From positions 1 through 20,419 of the forward strand of contig CAIMEK010000631.1 of assembly GCA_903839965.1 (NCBI GenBank): a stretch of 20,419 nt of DNA, given 5' to 3'. Source of the DNA: an uncultured Acetobacteraceae bacterium (lineage in GTDB: Bacteria > Pseudomonadota > Alphaproteobacteria > Acetobacterales > Acetobacteraceae). Position numbers and translations under genes: made by a program. The notes under the pieces are model-generated. The model saw only the letters and a list, made by a program, of their open reading frames with translations. It was not told the origin of the DNA and ran no database searches. Numbering within the stretch: position 1 is the stretch's first letter; each line of letters opens with the position of its first letter. Below are positions 14,637 to 20,419 of the stretch, in pieces.

Positions 14637-15533
14637 TCAGGCGACGTCCCATTCAGCGAAATGCGCCGCCATCCTGGCGGCGTCGGGGGTGATGCCGGTG
14701 AACAGGCGGAAGGCCTCGACGGCCTGGTAGACGGCCATGCCGCCGCCGTCGGCAACCTGGCAGCCACGCGCCCGGGCGGTGCGGACGAGCTCGGTGACCA
14801 GCGGGAAGTAGACGATCTCGGCAACCCACAGGTCCGGCCGCAGGAGGTCGGCGGAAATGGCCATGCCGGGCATCTTGGCCATGCCCATCGGCGTGCAATG
14901 GATCAGTCCATCGGCCTCGGCCAAGGCCGCCGGCACGTCGGTGACCGCACGGGCGCGGCCTGCGCCGAAGCGGGCGCACAGCGATTGCGCGGCCTGCTCG
15001 GCCCGGCCGGGCACGATGTCGAAAATGGCGAGCTGCCCGATGCCCAGGGTGAGGGCCGCATGGGCGACCGCGGCTCCGGCGCCGCCGATGCCGATCTGCA
15101 CGGCACGGCGCTTCGCGACAGCGGGCAGCGCCCGGCGAAAGCCCTCGGCGAAACCGAACCAGTCCGTATTATGGCCGATCCGCCGGCCGTCCTTCAGCAC
15201 CACCGTGTTGACCGCGCCCAGCGCGGCGGCATCGGGGGAAAGTTCATCGAGCAGCGGAATGACGGTCTGCTTGAACGGGAAGGTGATGTTCAGGCCATTG
15301 TAGCCCAGTCGTTGGGCGGCCGTCAGCAGATCGGGCAGGTCCGGTTGGCCGAGGCCCAGCGTATCGGTATCGATCAGGTTGTAGATGGAGCGAAGTCCCT
15401 GCTGCGCACCCTCGCGCATGTGCATGCCGGGCGTGCGCGATTTCTGGATGCCGGCGCCGATCAGCCCGATCAGGGCGGATTTTCCGAGGCCTCTGGTGGC
15501 CGGCGACTCCGCCACTGATGCATGTGCGCTCAT
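14637..15533 (-). CDS. Shikimate/quinate dehydrogenase-like protein (AroE family, probably NAD-type)
   Basis: A 298-residue AroE-family dehydrogenase. The substrate-binding domain starts GLIGAGIQKSRTPGMHMREG; SRTPxMH, instead of the SxSPxxHN of biosynthetic AroE, and the following QQGL with YNLID resemble quinate/shikimate dehydrogenases of catabolic type such as corynebacterial QsuD. The catalytic lysine is K88 (ITFPFKQT) and the aspartate D124 (HNTDWFGF). The nucleotide loop GIGGAGAAV (148-156) is followed by AIFDIVPGR, where the Asp near 172 replaces the NRT motif of NADP enzymes and favours NAD+. GAGGG lies eight bases before ATG 15533. It lies 39 bp after the TetR gene on the same strand, so a regulator-enzyme operon is likely. 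Family is firm; a catabolic role is inferred from the motifs and neighbours. Confidence 0.88.
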   Translation of the reverse strand: MSAHASVAESPATRGLGKSALIGLIGAGIQKSRTPGMHMREGAQQGLRSIYNLIDTDTLGLGQPDLPDLLTAAQRLGYNGLNITFPFKQTVIPLLDELSPDAAALGAVNTVVLKDGRRIGHNTDWFGFAEGFRRALPAVAKRRAVQIGIGGAGAAVAHAALTLGIGQLAIFDIVPGRAEQAAQSLCARFGAGRARAVTDVPAALAEADGLIHCTPMGMAKMPGMAISADLLRPDLWVAEIVYFPLVTELVRTARARGCQVADGGGMAVYQAVEAFRLFTGITPDAARMAAHFAEWDVA

Positions 15534-15572
15534 TGCTTTTTCCCTCTCGTATCCTGGACGTCGATGACGGGA

Positions 15573-16529
15573 TCAGGTTCGGGCGCGGCGGCGTCTTCCG
15601 CGCGAAACGCGATCGAGCGTCCCGTCCCGCTTCACATAGGACATCACGGTTTCAATGGTCATCTGCCGCTGCAGCTCGGCGTTGGCTTTCTCCCACAGGT
15701 CTATTTCGAAAATGGCCTGCCACGTGTAGCGATTGGAGACCCGATAGAAGCAGAGGGACGTGATCAGCAGATGCACTTGCCAATCGTTCAGACCAGGGCG
15801 GAACACGCCCTCGCGCTCGCCGCGCTCGAGCAGGTCCCGAACGGTCTGCAAAGCGGTGGCATTGACCCTGGCGATGGACTGGCGGCCGGAGATGTGACTG
15901 CCGCGTTCCATGTTCTCGACGGTGATCAGGCGGATCCATTCGGGGTGGGCCGCGCGGTGGTCGAAGCTGCTGCCGACGAGCCGGCGCATCGCTTCTTCCG
16001 GCGGCAGATCCTCCAGATGCAGGCCCTGCTCCAGGCTGCGCATGCCGGCATAGGCCTCCTCCATGACCGCCGCATAGAGTTTCTGCTTGCTGCCGAAATG
16101 ATAGTAGATCATCGGCTTGGTGGTCTGGGTTTGTGCCGCGATGTCGTCGATGCGCGCGCCGCGCAGGCCTTTCTCGGAGAATTCCCGTATTCCGGCTGCA
16201 AGGATCTCGCGCCTGGTTTGTTCGGCGACCAGTGATCGGGGTCGAACCAGGTCGTCGGCTTCGCCCGCCGGCAGCTTGGCGGCAGGACGTTTGCTGCCTT
16301 GTTGTCTTTTCAGCTCGGCGCGGCATTTGGCGAACTCGCGTTCGAGATCGGCCAGCAGGACCCTGGCGATCTCCATCCCGCCCGCTGCGTCGGCCACGCC
16401 GGTGGACCGCTCGATGACCTTCGCCTTGCCCTTGTAGCGGGGATGCTCCCAGAGGTCGCGTGGGACCTTTTTCAGGATACCGATCCGCCCATGGCGGCCG
16501 ACGCGGACATTCCTGGGCAGCGGCGGCAT
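15573..16529 (-). CDS. TetR-family regulator with integrase-like (DUF6538-like) N-terminal domain
   Basis: A 318-residue chimera. Residues ~1-75 look like the DUF6538-type domain at the N-terminus of phage and tyrosine-type integrases: KKVPRDLWEH, then KAKVIERSTGVAD, then an IARVLLADLEREFAK helix. A charged linker (~76-100) leads to a complete TetR protein: HTH at ~105-151 (REILAAGIREFSEKGLRGAR, IDDIAAQTQTTKPMIYYHFG, SKQKLYAAV) and a helical ligand/dimer domain to ~305. The tail is very basic (RGRRRRART). AGGAG sits six bases before ATG 16529. Between Met52 and the HTH there is no ATG, GTG or TTG codon, so at least part of the leader must be translated with the TetR domain. It probably autoregulates and controls the flanking dehydrogenase genes through GTATGGAG sites upstream. 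Effector unknown. Confidence 0.85.
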   Translation of the reverse strand: MPPLPRNVRVGRHGRIGILKKVPRDLWEHPRYKGKAKVIERSTGVADAAGGMEIARVLLADLEREFAKCRAELKRQQGSKRPAAKLPAGEADDLVRPRSLVAEQTRREILAAGIREFSEKGLRGARIDDIAAQTQTTKPMIYYHFGSKQKLYAAVMEEAYAGMRSLEQGLHLEDLPPEEAMRRLVGSSFDHRAAHPEWIRLITVENMERGSHISGRQSIARVNATALQTVRDLLERGEREGVFRPGLNDWQVHLLITSLCFYRVSNRYTWQAIFEIDLWEKANAELQRQMTIETVMSYVKRDGTLDRVSRGRRRRART

Positions 16530-16541
16530 GGCGGTCTCCTG

Positions 16542-16563
16542 GTATGGAGAACGTATGGAGATC
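16542..16563. promoter_or_regulatory. Tandem 11-bp direct repeat GTATGGAGA(A/T)C, probable TetR operator
   Basis: GTATGGAGAAC (16542-16552) is followed directly by GTATGGAGATC (16553-16563), 10 of 11 bases identical, a spacing of about one helical turn. It lies immediately upstream of the regulator's AGGAG site and overlaps its proposed -10 region, a good place for autorepression. The same GTATGGAG core recurs at 16658 and 16677. Confidence 0.6.
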
Positions 16564-16579
16564 GGCCGCTCCGGGTCAA
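16550..16579 (-). promoter_or_regulatory. Candidate promoter of the TetR-type gene
   Basis: On the minus strand TTGACC (16574-16579) is a good -35 match. With an 18-bp spacer the -10 would be TACGTT, and with 17 bp ATACGT; both are weak, as for a repressed or activator-free GC-rich promoter. The -10 falls inside the GTATGGAG direct repeat. Confidence 0.4.
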
Positions 16580-16657
16580 CTCCTCCAATGTCCGCTGGCC
16601 GGGAATTCATTCGTTCAGCCACGTCGGATGCAGCGGCGGGCGAGGCGAACGGAAAAA

Positions 16658-16683
16658 GTATGGAGTCCATACCGTAGTATGGA
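16658..16683. promoter_or_regulatory. Palindromic operator GTATGGAGTCCATAC plus extra half-site
   Basis: 16658-16672 is a perfect 15-bp palindrome with seven-bp arms (GTATGGA / TCCATAC) around one G. A further GTATGGAG begins at 16677, nineteen bp after the first half-site. A TetR dimer would be expected to bind such a palindrome. It lies between the divergent regulator (start 16529) and dehydrogenase (start 16854), 129 bp from the former, so a second upstream site or a shared operator is possible. Confidence 0.6.
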
Positions 16684-16792
16684 GGCCCGGATCGCTCCCA
16701 TCGCGTGCCGCCGCTCAATGTCGAGCCGTTCCGCGGAACCGGCTTGCAAGCCTATCCTTGGCATCATGCAAAAAAGGACCTCGGTTCCGGCA

Positions 16793-16822
16793 TTGACAGG
16801 GCGGGCCGGCTGGCCGTATTAC
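16793..16822 (+). promoter_or_regulatory. Candidate sigma70-type promoter for the dehydrogenase gene
   Basis: A consensus TTGACA (16793-16798) is followed after 18 bp by TATTAC (16817-16822), 32 bp before the chosen GTG start. No GTATGGAG copy overlaps it; the nearest is about 110 bp upstream. The remaining part of the 324-bp intergenic region (16564-16657 and 16684-16792) holds nothing else I can recognise. Confidence 0.5.
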
Positions 16823-16853
16823 TGACCGGTATGCTAAGGGAGTGAAACCGGCC

Positions 16854-17945
16854 GTGTCAAGCGAGACCGGGCAGGTGGCCAAAACCGTTCGACTTGTCGT
16901 CGCGGGTGCCGGGCTGATCGGCCAGGCCCATATCAGGCGGATTCTTGAGCTTCCCGATGCGGAACTGGTCGGCATCGTCGATATCGCGCCGCAATTCGCG
17001 CAACAGGCCAAGCACCTGGGCGTGCCCTGGACGGCCGATCTCGAAACCATGCTGGAAAGCTGCCGGCCGGACGGCGTCGTCGTTGCCCTGCCCAATCAGT
17101 TTCACTTCGCCGCCGGCATGATGCTGGTCAGGCAGGGCCTGCCGATGTTGATGGAGAAGCCCGTCTGCGGCTTGCTGGAGGAAGCGACGCAGTTCGCCGA
17201 CGCGGCCGAGCAGGCGGGCGTGGCGGTACTCGTCGGCCACCACCGGCGCCATAGCCCGCTGATCCAGCGGGCCAAGGAAATCATCGCCTCGGGCCGGCTG
17301 GGCAGGATGACGGCTGTGCACGGCTTCTGCTGGTTCCTCAAACCGAAGGATTACTTCGAAGGCAATGGCGCCTGGCGGACCCAGCCCGGTGCCGGGGTTG
17401 TCCTGATCAACCTGATCCATGTCATCGACGACATGCGAAATCTTTGCGGCGAGATTGCCAGCGTGCAGGCGGCCGCTTCGAATGCGGCACGCGGATTCCC
17501 GGTCGAGGATACCGTGGGAATCATTCTGACATTCCGCAACGGCGCCATCGGCACGCTGACGATTTCCGATGCTGCGGCCGCCCCGTGGAGTTGGGAGCTG
17601 ACGTCCGGCGAGAACAAGGCGTACCCACGCGCGGATGAGTCCTGCTACGTCGTCGCGGGAATGCACGGCTCGCTCTCGGTTCCGCGCCTGGAGCTGTGGC
17701 ATCACGGATCGGACCTGAGTTGGTGGTCGCCGCTGCGTTCGGAACGTGCCTCGGTGCCCGATCAGGATCCGTTCACGCTGGAATGGCGTGGCGACCCGCT
17801 GACCAACGAAATGCGTCACTTCTGCGACGTTGTCCGCGGAACGGCCTCGCCGCTGCTCGACGCACGGGGCGGCGCCAAAACGCTCGAAGCGGCGCTCGCC
17901 GTCAAGCAAGCGGCGGCGACCGGCCAGGCAGTTGTGCTTTCCTAA
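16854..17945 (+). CDS. Gfo/Idh/MocA family oxidoreductase
   Basis: NAD(P)-dependent sugar/polyol/cyclitol-type dehydrogenase, 363 residues. The Rossmann domain has LVVAGAGLIGQAH (GxGxxG), then VVVALPNQFHF, and the EKP lysine motif MEKPVCG at ~101-103. The C-terminal half has GHHRRHSPLI, GAWRTQPGAGVVLINLIHVI with His189 at the usual catalytic position, and EDTVGIILTFRNGAIGTLTI. AAGGGA (16836-16841) directly abuts a GTG at 16842, too close to serve it, so GTG 16854 (11-12 bases away) is preferred; GTG 16875 is another option. It is divergent from the TetR-type gene and heads a probable operon with the aldehyde dehydrogenase and ThDP enzyme. Substrate unknown; it differs clearly from the other Gfo/Idh/MocA gene at 7827. 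Confidence 0.88.
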   Translation: MSSETGQVAKTVRLVVAGAGLIGQAHIRRILELPDAELVGIVDIAPQFAQQAKHLGVPWTADLETMLESCRPDGVVVALPNQFHFAAGMMLVRQGLPMLMEKPVCGLLEEATQFADAAEQAGVAVLVGHHRRHSPLIQRAKEIIASGRLGRMTAVHGFCWFLKPKDYFEGNGAWRTQPGAGVVLINLIHVIDDMRNLCGEIASVQAAASNAARGFPVEDTVGIILTFRNGAIGTLTISDAAAAPWSWELTSGENKAYPRADESCYVVAGMHGSLSVPRLELWHHGSDLSWWSPLRSERASVPDQDPFTLEWRGDPLTNEMRHFCDVVRGTASPLLDARGGAKTLEAALAVKQAAATGQAVVLS

Positions 17946-18007
17946 GCCGCGATTACCGTAAGAAAACCATAGGCGCCCCAGCAAGACAACTTGTAGAGAA
18001 AATGTGA

Positions 18008-18151
18008 ATGAGTGCCTCAACTGGTAGGTCCCAGGTCGTCAAGGCGACAGCCAGCGGCTGGATGGGCTCCGCACGGGAGTACTATGACTTCTTCATCTGC
18101 GCCGCCGCCTTGGCGCCTTCAATAAGTTCTCGAGCGAGGAGATCACGATGA
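18008..18151 (+). pseudogene. Remnant of an MHS-type MFS transporter N-terminus
   Basis: A 47-codon ORF reads MSASTGRSQVVKATASGW, then MGSAREYYDFFICAAALAPS, then a meaningless basic tail. The VKATASGWMGSAxEYYDFF pattern is the start of metabolite:H+ symporters (shikimate, citrate and proline/betaine type), where the first membrane helix normally continues as IYxxAAALVFNxLFF. Here the frame shifts just after AAALA, and in the next frame FNKF follows before the sequence runs into the ribosome-binding region of the next gene. So all but the first ~40 of the usual 420-450 residues are gone, best explained by a frameshift and a large deletion. The ORF's TGA overlaps the next gene's ATG (ATGA), so translation of the remnant may still couple to it. 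The 62 bp before it show no feature. Confidence 0.6.
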
Positions 18152-19557
18152 GCACACCGGTGAGCGACGAACAGCGGGCATATCTGCGCACGCTTTTGGC
18201 CAAGGCACAGGCCGCGATGCAGGCCATCGAGGACTATGACGAGGCGCGGATCAACCGGCTCTGCCAGGCAATGGCCTGGGCGACGGCGAACGAGACCCAC
18301 ATGACGAAGATCGCCAACATGGCGGTGGACGAAACCGGACTGGGGGATCGCGTCGGCCGCGTCAGCAAGCGGGTCAAGATCATCGGCGTGCTGCGCGACT
18401 GTCTGCGCCAGAAGGGACAAGGGATCATCGAGGAACTGCCGGAGAAGGGCATTGTCAAGTATGCCAAGCCGGCCGGCGTGATTGCCTCGCTCATTCCCAC
18501 CACCAATCCTGAGCAGACGCCGCCGGTGACCGGCCTCTACGCCCTCAAGTGCAAGGACGCGGTGATTTTCTCGCCGCATCCGCGAGCCAAGAAAGTCACC
18601 GGGGAAGTCGTGCGGGTCATGCGCGAGGCGCTGCGGCGCCAGGGCGCGCCGGAAGACCTGTTCCAGGTCATCGACAGGCCCAGCATTCCGTTGACCCAGG
18701 AACTGATGGCGATGTGCGACCTGACCATGGCAACCGGCGGCCAGCCGATGGTGCGGGCGGCGTACAGTTCGGGCAAGCCAGCCTATGGCGTCGGCGCGGG
18801 CAACTCGACCATGGTGTTCGACGAAACCACCGACATCGAGATAGCGGCCCGCCACACGCGGGTCAGCAAGACCTCGGACTTCGGCTCCGGCTGCTCGGCC
18901 GACGGCAACCTGGTTGTCGAGGCCTCGATCTACGACGCGTTCCTGGCGCAGTTGCAGAAGGAAGGCGGCTACCTGGCGTCCGATGAGGAAAAGGCCAGGC
19001 TGGAAGCGGCGATGTGGGATGCCGAAGGGCATCGGACGATCGAAACCGTGGCCCGCGCTCCACAGGTCGTGGCCCGGGCGGCCGGGTTCGAAATCCCCGC
19101 CGACCGCAAGTTCCTGATCGTCCAGCAGGACAAGATCGGCCGCGAGCATAAATTCTCCAGCGAAAAGCTGACGACGCTCCTGGCGATCTACAAGTACCAG
19201 ACCTTCGAGCAGGCCCTGGAGATGGTCCGGCAAATCTACGACGTTGGCGGCAAGGGCCATTCCTGCGGGATCTATTCGCACATCGACGACCACATCGATC
19301 GTCTCGCGCGGGTCGCACCGGTCAGCCGCATGATGGTGCGCCAGCCCCAGTCGAAGGCGAATGCCGGCGCGTTCGACAACGGCATGCCGATGACCTCGAG
19401 CCTGGGCTGCGGCATCTGGGGCGGCAACATCACCAATGAGAACGTGGCCCTCAAACACTACATGAACGTCACCTGGGTGAGCCGGCCGATTGCCGAGGAC
19501 CGGCCGTCGGACGCCGAACTGTTTGGCGAATTCTACCAGAGCGAAGTGATCGCGTGA
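18148..19557 (+). CDS. Acylating aldehyde dehydrogenase, sulfoacetaldehyde dehydrogenase-like
   Basis: A 469-residue CoA-acylating aldehyde dehydrogenase of the group annotated as sulfoacetaldehyde dehydrogenase (SauS-like), related to EutE/AdhE-type enzymes, which convert an aldehyde, NAD(P)+ and CoA to acyl-CoA. Segments: IVKYAKPAGVIASLIPTTNP (~102-121), the nucleotide-binding and family signature; ALKCKDAVIFSPHPRAKK; MCDLTMATGGQPMVRAAYSS; GVGAGNSTMV; and the catalytic cysteine C249 in SKTSDFGSGCSADGNLVVE. GGKGHSCGIYS and MPMTSSLGCGIWGGNITNEN follow. GAGGAG lies seven bases before ATG 18148. Sulfoacetaldehyde as substrate is only a family label: no Xsc, SauT or sulfonate transporter is visible, and the cysteine context FGSGCSADGN differs from the FDNxxxCSSE of classical members. 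Other short aldehydes are equally possible. Confidence 0.85.
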   Translation: MSTPVSDEQRAYLRTLLAKAQAAMQAIEDYDEARINRLCQAMAWATANETHMTKIANMAVDETGLGDRVGRVSKRVKIIGVLRDCLRQKGQGIIEELPEKGIVKYAKPAGVIASLIPTTNPEQTPPVTGLYALKCKDAVIFSPHPRAKKVTGEVVRVMREALRRQGAPEDLFQVIDRPSIPLTQELMAMCDLTMATGGQPMVRAAYSSGKPAYGVGAGNSTMVFDETTDIEIAARHTRVSKTSDFGSGCSADGNLVVEASIYDAFLAQLQKEGGYLASDEEKARLEAAMWDAEGHRTIETVARAPQVVARAAGFEIPADRKFLIVQQDKIGREHKFSSEKLTTLLAIYKYQTFEQALEMVRQIYDVGGKGHSCGIYSHIDDHIDRLARVAPVSRMMVRQPQSKANAGAFDNGMPMTSSLGCGIWGGNITNENVALKHYMNVTWVSRPIAEDRPSDAELFGEFYQSEVIA

Positions 19558-19598
19558 GCGGCGATTGCGCGGCCAACATCTTCGGGAGTGAATGACCA

Positions 19599-20419
19599 AT
19601 GGCCCAGACGATGGAAAGAAAAGTCGACGCCCATGCGGTGGCTCGCCATGTTCGCAAGCCGCCGCCCGGAGGAAACGAGGGGCGGACCGGCGGCGAAATC
19701 TTCGTCGAGTGCCTCGAGGCTTTGGGCGTCAGCACGGTCTTCGGCCTGTGCGGTCATACCGTGATCGGGTTCATGGACGCCATGCATGGCTCGAAGCTCA
19801 ACCTGGTCAACTTCCGCCATGAACAGTTGGCCGCGCATGCCGCGGACGGCTACTTCCGCGTCACCCACAAGCCCGGCGTGCTGATGACCCATCTCGGGCC
19901 GGGCCTGACCAACGCCGTTACCGGCGTGGCCAATGCTGCGTTGGATTCATCGGCCATGGTAGTGATCGCGGGCGACATCCCCAGCCAACACTTCGGGCGC
20001 GACGCTCACCAGGAGGTCAAGGCCTTTGGCGATGCCACCCAGTTCGAGATCTACAAGCCCTTTGTCAAGCGCACATGGAAAGTCCAGAGCGTCGAAGCGA
20101 TTCCCGACATCATTGCCAGGGCCTTCAACGTCGCCACCTCGGGGCGTCCTGGCCCGGTGTTGATCGACGTGCCGATGGACATGTTTTCGCGACGGGCCAA
20201 CGTGAAGATCCCCGACATGGCCCAGCGCCTGGTGACCGGCCGCCGCCAGCGCGGCGACCGCGAGGCAATCGCCAAGGCGGCCGACCTGCTGGTGGCGGCG
20301 AAGGCGCCGGCGATCTCTGCCGGCGGTGGCGTTAGCCTGTCCGAGGCCTCGGCGGTGCTGACCGCATTGGCCGAGCATCTGGCCAGTCCGGTATCGACGT
20401 CGCTGATGGGCAAGGGTTC
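19599..20419 (+). CDS. ThDP-dependent acetolactate-synthase-like enzyme (3' end beyond window)
   Basis: The first 273 residues of a thiamine diphosphate enzyme of the acetolactate synthase/decarboxylase superfamily. After a ~30-residue extension come GGEIFVECLEALGVSTVFG, then FRHEQLAAHAADGY with the cofactor-activating glutamate E75, so it is not glyoxylate carboligase, which has Val there. HLGPGLTNAVTGVANAALDS and VVIAGDIPSQHFGRDAHQEV follow, then SGRPGPVLIDVPMDMF closes the PYR domain, and the central domain begins (AGGGVSLSEASAVL). The ThDP-binding GDG...NN motif would lie past the edge. GGGAG sits nine bases before ATG 19599, 41 bp after the aldehyde dehydrogenase. It does not resemble Xsc. 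Likely roles are decarboxylation of a 2-oxo acid or C-C cleavage supplying an aldehyde to the preceding enzyme. Confidence 0.85.
   Translation, partial: MAQTMERKVDAHAVARHVRKPPPGGNEGRTGGEIFVECLEALGVSTVFGLCGHTVIGFMDAMHGSKLNLVNFRHEQLAAHAADGYFRVTHKPGVLMTHLGPGLTNAVTGVANAALDSSAMVVIAGDIPSQHFGRDAHQEVKAFGDATQFEIYKPFVKRTWKVQSVEAIPDIIARAFNVATSGRPGPVLIDVPMDMFSRRANVKIPDMAQRLVTGRRQRGDREAIAKAADLLVAAKAPAISAGGGVSLSEASAVLTALAEHLASPVSTSLMGKG

Noticed and set aside
15573..16841. An intact integrase or mobile element at the regulator locus.
   Set aside because: Only the N-terminal integrase-like domain is present. No catalytic R-H-R-Y domain, attachment-site duplication or flanking tRNA is visible.
18082..19599. 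A 505-codon minus-strand open frame opposite the aldehyde dehydrogenase.
   Set aside because: Antisense shadow with Arg/His/Asp-rich composition. The plus-strand frame has clear aldehyde dehydrogenase motifs and a ribosome-binding site.
19599..20419. Sulfoacetaldehyde acetyltransferase (Xsc) to pair with the SauS-like gene.
   Set aside because: The N-terminal sequence as far as visible follows acetolactate-synthase-like enzymes with a 30-residue extension and lacks the Xsc-type start, as I recall it.

Overview
The window reads as chromosomal DNA of a high-GC alphaproteobacterium, most likely of the Rhodospirillales/Acetobacteraceae. This rests on strong GC bias, an alphaproteobacterial-type HemB with an Asp-rich metal site and no cysteine triad, a split secD/secF pair, an orphan Bug-type receptor, and an A/T-rich nested hairpin block of a kind I associate with Acetobacteraceae intergenic regions. 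The taxonomic call is inference; no rRNA or tRNA is present.

Layout, left to right. (1) 1-2651, minus strand: a two-gene unit of an EAL-domain protein and an EcsC-family protein joined by an ATGA overlap, followed by the N-terminal part of an RcnA-type Ni/Co exporter that runs off the left edge. (2) 2793-6333, minus: secD, secF and a Bug-family periplasmic binding protein whose GTG start overlaps the secF stop. (3) 6459-8795: a DUF2235 alpha/beta hydrolase (minus), diverging from a Gfo/Idh/MocA oxidoreductase (plus) with a perfect 12-bp-arm inverted repeat between them. (4) 8796-14511, minus: lpxB, a 58-codon ORF, a COG0523 GTPase, hisI, a secreted beta-lactamase-like serine hydrolase and hemB. 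This is mostly housekeeping, closed on its left by the nested hairpins.

(5) 14637 to the right edge is the accessory part. On the minus strand a TetR-type regulator and a shikimate/quinate dehydrogenase-like gene form a probable operon. Divergent from them on the plus strand are a second Gfo/Idh/MocA dehydrogenase, a 47-codon remnant of an MHS-type MFS transporter, an acylating aldehyde dehydrogenase of the sulfoacetaldehyde-dehydrogenase-like group, and a ThDP-dependent enzyme cut by the right edge. The regulator is unusual: its first ~75 residues look like the N-terminal domain of phage-type integrases (DUF6538-like), fused in frame to a complete TetR protein. Four GTATGGAG half-sites plus one inverted half-site surround its promoter region.

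Working model (inference): region 5 is an inducible carbon-source module. Dehydrogenases oxidise a polyol, cyclitol or sulfonate-type substrate, the ThDP enzyme makes or uses an aldehyde, and the acylating dehydrogenase turns the aldehyde into an acyl-CoA. The substrate cannot be read from the sequence. The regulator fusion, its operator array and the gene combination are the best candidates for something undescribed. No CRISPR array, tRNA, rRNA, intact insertion sequence or complete mobile element was seen.
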